DNA from: Bauldia sp.
GTDB lineage: Bacteria > Pseudomonadota > Alphaproteobacteria > Rhizobiales > Kaistiaceae
DNA length: 64,000 nt
Assembly: GCA_037200845.1 (NCBI GenBank)
Contig: JBBCGQ010000001.1
Span: 1,612,001 to 1,676,000 of the forward strand
Direction of reading: 5' to 3'
Of the stretch, positions 29,851 to 39,964 are shown piece by piece. Each line of letters starts with the position of its first letter. Within the stretch, counting starts at the first letter, position 1. The position numbers and the translations under genes are program-made. The notes beneath the pieces are model-generated. The model was not told the DNA's origin. It made no database searches and saw only the letters and a program-made list of their open reading frames with translations.

Positions 29851-30699
29851 CTACTCGCCGGCGATCTGGTCAACCTGCCAGTCGGCGCCGGGTTCCTGCG
29901 CCAGGATCGGGGTAAGGCCGCGGAGCAGCGCGCCGAGCGTCTTGGCGAACTGCCACGGCGGGTTGCAGATGATCAGGCCGGTGCCGTTGAAGGTGCCCGG
30001 GCTGGCGCGGTCGCGCACTGTGAGCTCCGCGCGCAGAAGCCGCCGGATGCCGCTCTTGGCGAGATCGACGCGCAGGCGATCGACCGCGGCGAGGTCCTTC
30101 ACCGGATACCAGAGGGCATAGATGCCGGTCGGCCATTTGCGGTGGGCGGCGACGAAGGTGTCGAACATCGTGCGGAAATCGTCGCGCTCCTCGAACGGCG
30201 GATCGACCAGCACCAGCCCGCGCCGCTCCTTGGGCGGCACGAAGGCGCCGAGCGCCAGCCAGCCGTCGAGCGCGATCGTGCGCACCTGCACGTCGCCGGC
30301 GAACAGCGCCTCGAGCGCGGCGGCGTCTTCCGGATGCAGCTCGACCGCAGTCAGCCGGTCCTGCTTGCGGAACAGATGCCGCGCGATCCACGGCGAGCCC
30401 GGATAGCGGGCGAGGGGGTCGTCGTTGTTGGCGGCTGCGACCGCCGCGAGATAGGGCGCCAGCAACGCATCGAGTTCGGCAGCGCGCGTCGCCGACCAGA
30501 CGCGCTCGATGCCCGCACGCCACTCGCCCGTGCGCGTCGCCTCATCGGCGGCGAGGTCGTACATGCCGACGCCGGCGTGCGTGTCGATGACGCGGAACGC
30601 GGTGTCCTTCGCCTTCAGCCGCTCGATCAGCAGCGCCAGCGTCGCGTGCTTCACCACGTCGGCAAAGTTTCCGGCGTGGAAGGCGTGGCGGTAGTTCAT
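29851..30699 (-). CDS. rlmJ: 23S rRNA (adenine(2030)-N6)-methyltransferase RlmJ
   Basis: 282 aa. The N-terminus MNYRHAFHAGNFADVVKH is the RlmJ signature. It has a SAM-binding fold with the catalytic LVDPPFE motif (DPPF, N6-adenine type) and a C-terminal LIICNPPW. It methylates A2030 of 23S rRNA. Confidence 0.95.
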   Translation of the reverse strand: MNYRHAFHAGNFADVVKHATLALLIERLKAKDTAFRVIDTHAGVGMYDLAADEATRTGEWRAGIERVWSATRAAELDALLAPYLAAVAAANNDDPLARYPGSPWIARHLFRKQDRLTAVELHPEDAAALEALFAGDVQVRTIALDGWLALGAFVPPKERRGLVLVDPPFEERDDFRTMFDTFVAAHRKWPTGIYALWYPVKDLAAVDRLRVDLAKSGIRRLLRAELTVRDRASPGTFNGTGLIICNPPWQFAKTLGALLRGLTPILAQEPGADWQVDQIAGE

Positions 30700-30756
30700 G
30701 GCCGCGTCCTGCCACCTGTCGGAGGACGATGCAAGGCTGGCGGGTCATACCGATTG

Positions 30757-30849
30757 TCGTCCTCGCGAAGGCGGGGACCCAGTATTCGCCGCCGATCCAA
30801 GAGGATCGCGGCCGATGACTACAGGATCCCCGCCTGCGCGGGGATGACA
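30757..30849. repeat. imperfect inverted repeat between rlmJ and purN
   Basis: GTCGTCCTCGCGAAGGCGGGGACCC at the left is the near inverse of GGATCCCCGCCTGCGCGGGGATGAC at the right, with CGATCC/GGATCG between. The core matches the CCCCGCGAAGGCGGGG modules of the tandem arrays elsewhere in the window. Confidence 0.65.
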
Positions 30850-30862
30850 GTGAGAGGAGGAG

Positions 30863-31432
30863 CTATCCCGCCCGCGCCGCCACCATCGCCAGCGCGCGGG
30901 GATATAGTTTGTGTTCCTCGACCAGCACCCGCGCCGCCAGCATCTCCGGCGTGTCGCCGGCCAGCACCGGCACCTCGGCCTGCGCGATGACCGGGCCCTC
31001 GTCGACTTCCGCAGTGACGAAATGCACGGTGCAGCCGTGGCGGGTTGCGCCGTCGGCGAGCGCGCGGGCGTGCGTGTTGATGCCGGGGTAGGCCGGCAGC
31101 AGCGACGGATGAATGTTGATCAGCCGGTGGTTCCAGCGGCGCACGAACTCCGCCGACAGGATGCGCATGAAGCCGGCGAGTGCCACGATCTCGACATCGG
31201 CGACCTCGAGGTGGCGGGTGATCGCGGCCTCCATCGCGGCGCGGTTTGTCGCCTCGACCACGGCGGTCGGAACGCCGGCGGCGCGCGCCACCGTCAGGCC
31301 GAGGGCTTCGGCTTTGTTGGAGACGACGAGCGCGATCTCGGCCGGGTAGTCCGGCCTCGCCGCCGCGTCGATCAGCGCCGCCATGTTGGAACCGCGGCCG
31401 GAGATCAGGACGCCGACGCGCTTCCGCGCCAT
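30863..31432 (-). CDS. purN: phosphoribosylglycinamide formyltransferase
   Basis: 189 aa. The GAR-binding loop ISGRGSNM at the start, the active-site strand INIHPSLLPAY with Asn and His, and EVDEGPVI with the catalytic Asp are all present. It formylates GAR with 10-formyl-THF in purine synthesis. The ATG at 31432 overlaps the purM stop by one base (TGATG). Confidence 0.96.
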   Translation of the reverse strand: MARKRVGVLISGRGSNMAALIDAAARPDYPAEIALVVSNKAEALGLTVARAAGVPTAVVEATNRAAMEAAITRHLEVADVEIVALAGFMRILSAEFVRRWNHRLINIHPSLLPAYPGINTHARALADGATRHGCTVHFVTAEVDEGPVIAQAEVPVLAGDTPEMLAARVLVEEHKLYPRALAMVAARAG

Positions 31433-32517
31433 CAGCGCGATCCGAGATCGAGCGCGCCGTCGTATGCCACCGCGGCGTCCTTGCGCGGCTCGATGCGGCC
31501 GATCGCGACCACGGTCTCGCCGGAGGCTCGCAGACTCGCCGCGACAGCCTCGGCCTTGTCGGCCGCGACGACCACCGCCATGCCGACGCCGCAGTTGAAT
31601 GTGCGCAGCATCTCGGCTTCGGCGATATCGCCGAGCCCGGCGAGCCAGCGGAAGACGGGCGGGACGGGCAGGGCGGCGAGGTCGATCCGCGCCGCCATCT
31701 CGGCGGGCAGCACGCGCGGCACGTTCTCCGTGATGCCGCCGCCGGTGATGTGCGCCATCGCCTTCACCGCGCCGGTGGCGCGGATCGCGGCGAGCATCGG
31801 CTTGACGTAGATGCGCGTCGCCGTGAGCAGCGCGGCGCCAAGCGGGCGCGCGTTGTCGAAGGGCGCCGGGTCCTCGTAGCTGAGGCCGCTGTCGGCGACC
31901 AGCTTGCGCACCAGCGAGAAGCCATTGGAGTGCACGCCCGACGAGGCGAGCCCCAGCACAACGTCGCCGGGCACGACGTTGGGCCGCGGCAGCACACCGT
32001 CGCGTTCGACTGCGCCGACGGCGAAGCCGGCGAGGTCGAAATCCTTGCCGGCGTAGATGCCCGGCATCTCGGCCGTCTCGCCGCCGATGAGGGCGCAGCC
32101 GGCCTGCCGGCAGCCCTCGGCGACGCCGGCAACGATGCGCGCGCCCGTCGCCGGCTCCAGCCGGCCGGTTGCGAAATAATCGAGGAAGATGAGCGGCTCG
32201 GCGCCCTGGACGACGAGATCGTTGACCGACATCGCGACCAGGTCGATGCCGACCGTGTCGAGGATGCCGGTGTCGATGGCGACGCGCAGCTTGGTGCCGA
32301 CGCCGTCGGTGGCGGCGACCAGCACCGGGTCGCGGTAGCCGGCGGCCTTGAGGTCGAACAGCCCGCCGAAGCCGCCCAGCTCGGCGTCGGCGCCGGGCCG
32401 GCGGGTGGAGCGCACCATCGGCTTGATCAGCTCGACCAGCGCGTTGCCGGCGTCGATGTTGACGCCCGAATCGGCATAGGCCACGGGGCGAAGGGGACGG
32501 CGCGCCTCTTGGGCCAT
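31432..32517 (-). CDS. purM: phosphoribosylformylglycinamidine cyclo-ligase
   Basis: 361 aa AIR synthetase. Visible blocks are [33 protein letters not shown] and the C-terminal INGGGITEN-type loop ([13 protein letters not shown]). It closes the imidazole ring in purine synthesis. ATG at 32517 follows GAGAGAGG and gives the usual N-terminus; the frame upstream to 32616 runs into the repeat array and is not typical. It is the first gene of a purM-purN operon. Confidence 0.95.
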   Translation of the reverse strand: MAQEARRPLRPVAYADSGVNIDAGNALVELIKPMVRSTRRPGADAELGGFGGLFDLKAAGYRDPVLVAATDGVGTKLRVAIDTGILDTVGIDLVAMSVNDLVVQGAEPLIFLDYFATGRLEPATGARIVAGVAEGCRQAGCALIGGETAEMPGIYAGKDFDLAGFAVGAVERDGVLPRPNVVPGDVVLGLASSGVHSNGFSLVRKLVADSGLSYEDPAPFDNARPLGAALLTATRIYVKPMLAAIRATGAVKAMAHITGGGITENVPRVLPAEMAARIDLAALPVPPVFRWLAGLGDIAEAEMLRTFNCGVGMAVVVAADKAEAVAASLRASGETVVAIGRIEPRKDAAVAYDGALDLGSR

Positions 32518-32639
32518 TCCGCGTGCCTCTCTCAATGGGATTCGGGGTTGCCGCGCGTGCCGGCATATGAGCGACAAGGCGGCGGCGAATGCAAGGCCGG
32601 CCATGGGGTTGCCCACGCTTCAGGGGGAGGCGCAACGGT

Positions 32640-33345
32640 CGACCGACGCCGACCGGGCCTCAGGTCGTTACCCCGGCGAAAGCCGGGGTCCAGCGCTGCC
32701 GAACCAAACTCCGCTTTCCCCGCGAAGGCGGGGAGCCAGGTCTGGAGGATGTCTCCGGCGGCGCGCCGAACGGGCTCCTGGGCCCCCGCCTTCGCGAGGG
32801 AAGGCGGGGGCCGACGGCGACCGGGCCTCGGGTCGTCACTCCGGCGAAAGCCGGGGTCCAGCGCTGCCGAACCAAACTCCGCTTTCCCCGCGAAGGCGGG
32901 GATCCAGGTCTGGAGGATGTCTCCGGCGGCGCGCCGAACGGGCTCCTGGGCCCCCGCCTTCGCGGGGGAAGCGGAGAGAGTTGGGCCGACGGCGACCGGG
33001 CCTCGGGTCGTCACCCCGGCGAAAGCCGGGGTCCAGCGCTGCCGAACCAAACTCCGCTTTCCCCCGCGCAGGCGGGGATCCAGGTCTGGAGGATGTCTCC
33101 GGCGGCGCGCCAGACTGGCTCCTGCGCCCCCGCCTTCGCGGGGGAAACGGAGAGAGTTGGGCCGACGGCGACCGGGCCTCGGTGGTCACGCCGGCGAAAG
33201 CCGGGGTCCAGCGCTCCCTAACCAAACTCCGCTTTCCCCGCGCAGGCGGGGATCCAGGTCTGGAGGATGTCTCCGGCGGCGCGCCAGACTGGCTCCTGCG
33301 CCCCCGCCTTCGCGGGGGGAAGCGGAGGGGGGGGCTGACGGCGAC
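32640..33345. repeat. tandem array of four ~170-bp palindrome-rich units
   Basis: The motif GGCGAAAGCC recurs at 32675, 32843, 33018 and 33193, giving periods of 168, 175 and 175 bp. Each unit contains CCCCGGCGAAAGCCGGGG, then CCAGCGCT.CC.AACCAAACTCC, CCCCGCGAAGGCGGGG, GGTCTGGAGGATGTCTCC and a CCCCCGCC-TTCGCGGGGG stem. Units differ by point changes and small indels. There are no unique spacers, so this is not a CRISPR array. It fills most of the gap between purM and the next operon. Confidence 0.85.
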
Positions 33346-33379
33346 TGAACCTCCGCTTCGCTTTGGCTCCGCAATTGAG

Positions 33380-33575
33380 GGCGGTTCCCCACCCACCGCG
33401 CTTGCGCGCGGTCCCCCCTCCCCGGAACGGGGAGGGATAAGCGGCGTTCGCGTCGGCATGCGCCGATCCCTCCTGTTGCGGGAGGGGAGGGATAAGCGGA
33501 GTTCGCGTCGGCATACTCCAATCCCTCCCCGCTCCGGGGGGGGACCAAGCGAAGCATGGTGGGTGGGGCGCGCCG
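33380..33575. repeat. second repeat type: two GGGAGGGATAAGCGG units
   Basis: GGGAGGGATAAGCGG-GTTCGCGTCGGCAT occurs twice about 60 bp apart, flanked by CACCCACCGCGC and CATGGTGGGTGGGGCGC, which are inverse of each other. The whole block looks like a pair of palindromic intergenic elements. Nothing coding is seen from 32518 to 33711. Confidence 0.65.
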
Positions 33576-33711
33576 TTGCCGTTGAAGCGCGAAAGCCAGA
33601 CGGCCCGCGCGGCGCTTGGCTTCCGTGCCCGGGAGTGCCATTTCTAGGGTTCGCGGGATCGGCCGTGCCCGGCGGCGGGCTTTCGGGCGGGACGATCAGG
33701 AGACCGGCGGC

Positions 33712-34296
33712 GTGACGCTTCCCAATCTTATCACCATTGCGCGGCTCCTTCTGGTGCCGCTGATCATCTGGTTCATCGTCGCCAGCCAGCCGCTGGCGGC
33801 GTTCGCCGTGCTGGTCGTGGCCGGCGTCAGCGATGCCGTCGATGGCTTCATCGCGCGCCAGTTCGACCTGCGCTCCGAGCTCGGCACCTACCTCGACCCG
33901 ATCGCCGACAAGACCATGCTGGTCTCGATCTACGTGACGCTGGCCGTCGTTGCCGCGATCCCGGCGTGGCTCACCATCCTGATCGTGTCGCGCGACGTGC
34001 TGATCGTCGGCGCGGTCGTGCTGTCGTGGGTGTTGGGCGAGCCGAGTTCGGTTCAGCCGCTGCGCCTGTCCAAGGTAAATACGGTCCTGCAGATTCTGCT
34101 GGCGGCGTTCGTGCTCGGGAATCTTGCCTTCTCGATCGATCTGCCCTGGGTGACCTGGACGCTGATCTATCTGGTCGCGGTCCTCACCGTCGCCTCCGGC
34201 GCCGTCTACCTCGTCGAGTGGGTGCGCCACATGGGGGCGGGCGAGGCGGCATCCTCGCCGCCCGGCGGCGGTCGCGACGGCGAGACGGCGGCGTGA
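33712..34296 (+). CDS. CDP-alcohol phosphatidyltransferase family protein
   Basis: 194 aa membrane enzyme, the second of its kind in the window. The signature is complete: SDAVDGFIAR, eight residues, then GTYLDPIADK. It uses a CDP-linked donor to make a phospholipid; phosphatidylglycerol phosphate or cardiolipin synthesis are the likely reactions, not distinguishable here. GTG at 33712 has AGGAG 9 nt upstream. Its stop overlaps the next start by 4 bp (GTGA), so it leads an operon with the permease, hdaA and perhaps ppk-ppx. Confidence 0.9.
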   Translation: MTLPNLITIARLLLVPLIIWFIVASQPLAAFAVLVVAGVSDAVDGFIARQFDLRSELGTYLDPIADKTMLVSIYVTLAVVAAIPAWLTILIVSRDVLIVGAVVLSWVLGEPSSVQPLRLSKVNTVLQILLAAFVLGNLAFSIDLPWVTWTLIYLVAVLTVASGAVYLVEWVRHMGAGEAASSPPGGGRDGETAA

Positions 34297-35372
34297 CGCG
34301 TCGCCAGCAGACCCTCGTCTTCTGGATCAGCGGGCTCGTCGCGTTGCTGCTGATGCTGGCGGTGTTCCGCCAGATCCTGCTGCCCTTCGTCGCCGGCGCC
34401 GCGATCGCCTACGCGCTCGACCCGGCCGCCGACTGGCTGGAGCGGCACGGCTTCAACCGTGTCGGCGCCACGTCGCTGATCCTCGCGGCGCTCGTCGTCG
34501 CCTTCGTCGCGGTGCTGGTGCTGCTCGTGCCGCTGCTGCTCAACCAGACCATCGATTTCCTCCAGCGCCTGCCGAGCTACATCACGCGGCTGCAGGAAAT
34601 GTTCGGCTCGGCGCTGGACAGCGAGTGGGGCAAGTTCCTCGGCATCGACGCCGACAGCATCCGCGCCTCGATCGCCAGCTTCATGAGCCGCGGCGTCGAT
34701 GTCGCCACCGCGCTGATCGGTTCGGTGTGGACCGGCGGGCGCGCGCTGGTCGATCTGTTTTCGCTGCTGCTGGTGACGCCGTTCGTTGCGTTCTATCTGC
34801 TGCGCGACTGGGACGTGATCGTCGCCCGTGTCGACCGCCTGCTGCCGCTCGATCACGCCGAGGAAATCCGCAGCCTCGCCCGCGAGATCGACCGCAAGGT
34901 CGCCGCCTTCGTCCGCGGCCAGCTTCTCGTCGGCTTCCTGCTCGGCATCTTCTACGCCGCCGGCCTCGTCCTCATCGGCCTCAACTACGGCCTGCTCATC
35001 GGTCTCGCCTCGGGCATCCTGAGCTTCATCCCGTATCTCGGTTTTACCGTCGGCTTCGTCACGTCGATCACCATAGCGCTGGTGCAGTTCTGGCCGAGCT
35101 GGCCGTGGCTTGCGGCGACCGTCGGCGTCTTCCTCGTCGGCCAGTTGCTCGAGGGCTACATCCTCCAGCCGCGCCTCATCGGCCGCAACGTCGGGCTGCA
35201 CCCGGTGTGGCTGATCTTCGCGCTGTTCGCGTTCGGCCTGCTGTTCGGTTTCGTCGGCCTGCTGGTCGCCATCCCCGCGGCGGCCGCGGTCGGCGTGCTG
35301 CTGCGCTTCGGCATCGAGCGCTATCGCGCAAGCCCGCTCTATCGCGGCGGCGACGGATCGACGGGCGTGTGA
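34293..35372 (+). CDS. AI-2E/PerM family transporter
   Basis: 359 aa with about eight membrane helices and the family layout: two N-terminal helices (FVAGAAIAYALDPAADWLE), a soluble middle region (residues about 95-200) and a C-terminal helix bundle with GLLIGLASGILSFIPYLG and LEGYILQPRLIGRNVGLHP. Members include autoinducer-2 exporters and Na+/H+ antiporter-like proteins. Substrate unknown here. It overlaps both neighbours (4 bp and 1 bp). Confidence 0.92.
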   Translation: MTRRQQTLVFWISGLVALLLMLAVFRQILLPFVAGAAIAYALDPAADWLERHGFNRVGATSLILAALVVAFVAVLVLLVPLLLNQTIDFLQRLPSYITRLQEMFGSALDSEWGKFLGIDADSIRASIASFMSRGVDVATALIGSVWTGGRALVDLFSLLLVTPFVAFYLLRDWDVIVARVDRLLPLDHAEEIRSLAREIDRKVAAFVRGQLLVGFLLGIFYAAGLVLIGLNYGLLIGLASGILSFIPYLGFTVGFVTSITIALVQFWPSWPWLAATVGVFLVGQLLEGYILQPRLIGRNVGLHPVWLIFALFAFGLLFGFVGLLVAIPAAAAVGVLLRFGIERYRASPLYRGGDGSTGV

Positions 35373-36088
35373 TGGGGGAGCGTCGTCCGCCCGCGGCGCG
35401 TCAACTGCCGCTAAGTTTGCCGCACCGCGCCGCCATGACGCGCGCTGATTTTCTCGTCGGTGCGGCAAACGCGCGGGCGATCGACCTGGTCGACCGCTGG
35501 CCGGAATGGCCGGCGCCGGTGGTGCTGCTCGCCGGCCCCGTCGGCTCGGGCAAAAGCCACATCGTCGAGATCTGGCGCGAGGCGAGCGGCGGCGAGATGG
35601 TCGCCGCCGCCGACCTGACCGACGCCGCGGTGGCGCCGCTGGTCGCCTCCGGCGCGGTCGCGGTCGAGGACCTGCACGCCGGTCCGATCGACGAGGCGGC
35701 GCTGTTCCATCTTCTCAATCTGGCGACCGAGCGGAAGGCGCCGGTGCTGCTGACCAGCCGCGTCTGGGCGACGGCCTTGCCGCTGGCATTGGCCGATCTC
35801 GCCTCGCGGCTGCGCGCCGCGCGCCCGGTGGAACTCGGCGAGCCGGACGACGACCTGCTCCGCCGCGTGCTGGTAAAGCTGTTCGCCGACCGCCAGCTCG
35901 CCGTGGACGCCGCGGTGGTGGATTACATCGCGGTGCGCATGGAGCGCTCGCTGCAGGCGGCGAACGCGCTGGTCGACGCCATCGACCACGACGCCCTCGC
36001 CGCCGGCGCCCCGGTCACCCGCCGCATTGCCGCCGCCGCACTCGCCCGCGTCTTCGACCGGAGGCCGGAGGATGTGGACGACGACTAA
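35372..36088 (+). CDS. hdaA: DnaA regulatory inactivator HdaA
   Basis: 238 aa AAA+ protein related to DnaA domain III: Walker A LAGPVGSGKSH, weak Walker B AVEDLHAG, sensor region LLTSRVWATALPL and a C-terminal lid. There is no DNA-binding domain IV. HdaA/Hda with the beta clamp stimulates ATP hydrolysis by DnaA and blocks re-initiation. The position next to the PerM-like permease and the CDP-alcohol transferase is typical of alphaproteobacteria. The ATG overlaps the previous stop by one base. Confidence 0.9.
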   Translation: MGERRPPAARQLPLSLPHRAAMTRADFLVGAANARAIDLVDRWPEWPAPVVLLAGPVGSGKSHIVEIWREASGGEMVAAADLTDAAVAPLVASGAVAVEDLHAGPIDEAALFHLLNLATERKAPVLLTSRVWATALPLALADLASRLRAARPVELGEPDDDLLRRVLVKLFADRQLAVDAAVVDYIAVRMERSLQAANALVDAIDHDALAAGAPVTRRIAAAALARVFDRRPEDVDDD

Positions 36089-36181
36089 CCCCCGGTAAAC
36101 CTCCAGCCTTGGCGAAATCGTCATATTTCGCGTTTAGGGCTATGTTTTCCGCCAATCGATCGCCATCTGAGACCCATCGTC

Positions 36182-38380
36182 ATGGATCAGAAGACCACAC
36201 CTATCGCCGCCGAGAGCGCGACCGCCGCCAGCGAGGGCGGGGCCTCCGCCCGCCTCCGCCAGCGGCCGGATCGCTTCATCAACCGCGAACTGTCGTGGCT
36301 GCACTTCAACCGCCGCGTCCTCGAGGAGGCGACCAACCAGCGCCACCCGGCGCTGGAGCGCCTGCGCTTCCTGTCGATCTCGGCGAACAACCTCGACGAA
36401 TTTTTCATGGTGCGCGTCGCCGGCCTGAAAGGGCAGCAGCGCCTCGGCATCGCCATGGTGTCGGACGACGGCCAGTCGCTTTCCGAGCAGTTGTCGAGCA
36501 TCGGCAACGCCGTGTCGGCGCTGGCCAGCGACCAGCAGGTGGTCTGGGCGTCGCTGCGCACCGAGCTGAGCGCCGCCGGCGTCATGCTGCTGGACGCGAA
36601 GGACCTCGACGACGCCGAGCGCGACTGGCTCGAGCATCACTTCCTCGACTCGATCTTCCCGGTGCTGACGCCGCTCGCCATCGATCCGGCGCACCCGTTT
36701 CCGTTCATCCCGAACCTCGGCCTGACCGTCGCGCTGCAGTTGACGCGCAAGACCAACGGCCAGCGCATGACGGCGCTGCTGCGCATGCCGGGCACGCTCG
36801 ACCGTTTCATCCGCCTGCCGTCGACCGACGCCGTCCGCGATCGCTTCATCTCGATCGATCAGGCGGTGACGCTGTTCGTCGCCCGCCTTTTCCCCGGCTA
36901 CAACGTCGAGGGCATGGGCGCCTTCCGCGTCATCCGCGACTCGGACATCGAGGTCGAGGAAGAAGCCGAAGATCTGGTGCGCTTCTTCGAGAGCGCGCTG
37001 AAGCGCCGCCGCCGCGGCTCCGTCATCCGCCTCGAGATCGAGGCCGCGATGCCGGAGAGTCTGCGCGCGCTGGTAGCCGAGGCGCTCGCCGTATCGGGCG
37101 ACGAAATCTTCCTGGTCAACGGCGTGCTGGCGCTGAACGACCTGTCGCAGATTGCCGGCATCGACCGCCCGGCGCTGAAGTTCCAGGCCTACACGGCCCG
37201 TTTCCCGGAGCGCATCCGCGACCACAGCGGCGACTGCTTTGCCGCCATCCGCGAGAAGGACATCGTCGTCCACCACCCGTACGAGTCGTTCGACGTCGTC
37301 GTGCAGTTCCTGCGCCAGGCGGCGTCGGACCCGGACGTCGTCGCCATCAAGCAGACGCTCTACCGCACCTCCAACGACTCGCCGATCGTGCGTGCCCTCG
37401 CCGAGGCGGCCGAGGCCGGCAAGACGGTGACCGCCGTCGTCGAGCTCAAGGCCCGCTTCGACGAGGCCGCCAACATCAAGTGGGCGCGCGACCTCGAGCG
37501 CGCCGGCGTCCAGGTCGTCTACGGCTTCATCGAACTGAAGACGCACGCCAAGCTGTCGCTGGTCGTGCGCCGCGAGGCCGGGCAGCTCGCCACCTACGTC
37601 CACACCGGCACCGGCAACTATCATCCGCAGACGGCGCGCATCTACACCGACCTGTCGTTCTTCTCCGCCGATCCGGCCATCGGCCGTGACGTCGGCGCGA
37701 TCTTCAACTACATCACCGGCTACTCCGAGCCGGTCATGCTGGAGCGCATGGCGGTGTCGCCGCTGACCGTGCGCAAGCGCATGTTGGAGCTGATCGCCGG
37801 CGAGGTCGCCCACGTCCGCGCCGGCCGCCCGGGCGCCATCTGGCTGAAGCTCAACGCGCTGGTCGACGCGCAGATCATCGACGCGCTCTACGACGCCAGC
37901 CAGTCCGGCGTCGATATCGAGCTGGTCGTGCGCGGCATCTGCTGCCTCCGGCCCGGCATTCCCGGCCTGTCCGAGCGCATCCGCGTCAAGTCGATCGTCG
38001 GCCGCTTCCTCGAGCACGCCCGCATCTTCTGCTTCGGCAACGGCTACGGCCTGCCGTCGGATCAGTCGCTGGTCTATATCGGCTCGGCCGATATGATGCC
38101 GCGTAACCTCGACCGGCGAGTCGAAGCGCTGGTCCCGATCCTGAACCCGACGGTGCACGAGCAGGTGCTGGACCAGATCATGGTGGCGAACCTGACCGAT
38201 AACCAGCAGAGCTGGCGCGAGCTGCCCGACGGCTCGTCCGAGCGCATAAAGCCCGGCAAGGGCGAGACGCCGTTCAATGCGCACGAATACTTCATGACCA
38301 ACCCAAGCCTCTCCGGCCGCGGCAAGTCGCTGAAGACCAATTCGCCGAAGCCGCTCAGGCGGCGCGCCAAGGAGGCGTGA
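36182..38380 (+). CDS. ppk: polyphosphate kinase 1
   Basis: 732 aa. The N-terminal domain begins [19 protein letters not shown]. Catalytic domains show [28 protein letters not shown] with the autophosphorylated His, and [20 protein letters not shown]. It reversibly makes polyphosphate from ATP. It is followed after 4 nt by ppx, so synthesis and breakdown are encoded together. Confidence 0.97.
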   Translation: MDQKTTPIAAESATAASEGGASARLRQRPDRFINRELSWLHFNRRVLEEATNQRHPALERLRFLSISANNLDEFFMVRVAGLKGQQRLGIAMVSDDGQSLSEQLSSIGNAVSALASDQQVVWASLRTELSAAGVMLLDAKDLDDAERDWLEHHFLDSIFPVLTPLAIDPAHPFPFIPNLGLTVALQLTRKTNGQRMTALLRMPGTLDRFIRLPSTDAVRDRFISIDQAVTLFVARLFPGYNVEGMGAFRVIRDSDIEVEEEAEDLVRFFESALKRRRRGSVIRLEIEAAMPESLRALVAEALAVSGDEIFLVNGVLALNDLSQIAGIDRPALKFQAYTARFPERIRDHSGDCFAAIREKDIVVHHPYESFDVVVQFLRQAASDPDVVAIKQTLYRTSNDSPIVRALAEAAEAGKTVTAVVELKARFDEAANIKWARDLERAGVQVVYGFIELKTHAKLSLVVRREAGQLATYVHTGTGNYHPQTARIYTDLSFFSADPAIGRDVGAIFNYITGYSEPVMLERMAVSPLTVRKRMLELIAGEVAHVRAGRPGAIWLKLNALVDAQIIDALYDASQSGVDIELVVRGICCLRPGIPGLSERIRVKSIVGRFLEHARIFCFGNGYGLPSDQSLVYIGSADMMPRNLDRRVEALVPILNPTVHEQVLDQIMVANLTDNQQSWRELPDGSSERIKPGKGETPFNAHEYFMTNPSLSGRGKSLKTNSPKPLRRRAKEA

Positions 38381-38384
38381 GCGG

Positions 38385-39914
38385 TTGGCGAAGCCTCCCG
38401 CTTCCCCGGTAGAGGACGCACCGGGCCGCATCACCAACGGCGGCCCGGTCGCCATCGTCGACATCGGCTCGAACTCCGTCCGTCTCGTCGTCTACGAGCA
38501 CCTCGGCCGCTCGGCCACGCCCCTGTTCAACGAGAAGGAACTGTGCGGCCTTGCCCGCGGCGTCGCCACGCGCGGCCGCCTCGATCCGGAAGCCATCGCC
38601 GCGGCGCTGACCGCCATCCGCCGCTTCGTCGCGCTGACCGAGCAGATGCGCGTCGCCTCGCTGCATGTCCTCGCCACCGCCGCCGTGCGCGAAGCCTTTA
38701 ACGGCTCCGAGTTCATCGCCTCGGTCGAGGCCATCGCCAAGGTCAAGGTCGCTATCCTCACCGGCGTCGAGGAGGCCCGCCTGTCGGCGATGGGCATCCT
38801 CTCCGGCTTCCACAAGCCCGACGGAATCGCCGGCGATCTCGGCGGCGGCAGCCTCGAGGTCGTCGACATCAGCGGCACCAGGATCGGCGAGGGCGAGACC
38901 TTCCCGCTGGGCGGCCTCAGGCTGGAGGAAGCCTCGGAAAAATCGCTGAAGAGGGCCGAGAAGCTCGCCGCCGAGGCGCTCGCCGGCTCCAAGGTTCTGG
39001 CCAAGGGCGCCAAGCGCCCGTTCTACGCCATCGGCGGCACGTGGCGCTCGCTGGCGCGGCTGCACATGCGCCAGAAGGGCTACCCGCTGCACGTGATGCA
39101 CCACTACGCCATCGCGCCCGACGAGGCCGCCGACTTCTGCCGCATGGTCGCCAAGCGCGACATTGATTCCATCGACTCGATCGAGGTCGTCTCGCGCAGC
39201 CGCCGCGCGCTCTTGCCTTACGGCGCCGCGGTGCTGGAGCAGGTGATCGAGAAGATGCGCCCGTCGTCGATCGTCATGTCGGCGCTCGGCGTGCGCGAGG
39301 GCCTGCTCTACGACCTGCTCGATGCCAAGGAGAAGGCGAAGGATCCGCTGATCGTCGCCTGCGAGGAACTCGCGTATCTGCGCTCGCGCTCGCCGCGCCA
39401 TGTCGCCGAACTGGGGCCGTGGTCGGAAATGGCGTTCAAGGCGATCGGCATCGACGAGACCGCCGAGGAGGCGCGGCTCCGCCGTGCCGCCTGCCTGCTC
39501 GCCGACATCCACTGGCGCGCCCATCCCGAATATCGCGGCGAGCAGAGCCTGAACCTCATCGCCCACGCCGCCTTCATCGGCATCGACCATCCCGGCCGCG
39601 CCTATCTGGCGCTCGCCAATTTCTATCGCCACGAAGGCCTGATCGACGAGCAACTGTCGCCGCGCATCCGCGAGCTGGCCTCGACCCGCCTGATGGAACG
39701 CGCCCGCGCGCTGGGCGCCACGCTGCGCGTCGCCCATCTCATTTCCGGCGCCATGCCCGACATCGTCCAGCGCACGCGCCTGGAGGCGAAAGGCAAGAGC
39801 CTGACGCTGATCCTGCCGGCCGACCTCGCCCCGCTCGGCGGCGCCCGGGTGCTGCGGCGGCTGGGGCAACTGGCGAAGATCGCCGGCCTCGAAGCGTCGA
39901 TCGCGGTGAGCTGA
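38385..39914 (+). CDS. ppx: exopolyphosphatase (Ppx/GppA family)
   Basis: 509 aa. The actin-like ATPase-fold phosphatase motifs are clear: AIVDIGSNSVRLVVYE, ATAAVREA, GVEEARLSAMG, AGDLGGGSLEVVDI. A C-terminal HD-like helical region follows (about residues 310-500). It hydrolyses polyphosphate from the end and may also act on pppGpp. It starts with TTG at 38385, 4 nt after ppk. Confidence 0.94.
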   Translation: MAKPPASPVEDAPGRITNGGPVAIVDIGSNSVRLVVYEHLGRSATPLFNEKELCGLARGVATRGRLDPEAIAAALTAIRRFVALTEQMRVASLHVLATAAVREAFNGSEFIASVEAIAKVKVAILTGVEEARLSAMGILSGFHKPDGIAGDLGGGSLEVVDISGTRIGEGETFPLGGLRLEEASEKSLKRAEKLAAEALAGSKVLAKGAKRPFYAIGGTWRSLARLHMRQKGYPLHVMHHYAIAPDEAADFCRMVAKRDIDSIDSIEVVSRSRRALLPYGAAVLEQVIEKMRPSSIVMSALGVREGLLYDLLDAKEKAKDPLIVACEELAYLRSRSPRHVAELGPWSEMAFKAIGIDETAEEARLRRAACLLADIHWRAHPEYRGEQSLNLIAHAAFIGIDHPGRAYLALANFYRHEGLIDEQLSPRIRELASTRLMERARALGATLRVAHLISGAMPDIVQRTRLEAKGKSLTLILPADLAPLGGARVLRRLGQLAKIAGLEASIAVS

Positions 39915-39964
39915 TCGATCCGCGATAGTTGACAATAGACAAGCGTCGCTTATCATAGAGGCCG

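Noticed and set aside
32640-33715. Open frames running through the repeat array as one protein
   Set aside because: Frames arise from the repeat period and shift between units. There are no starts with ribosome-binding sites, and translations are Pro/Arg-rich without conservation.
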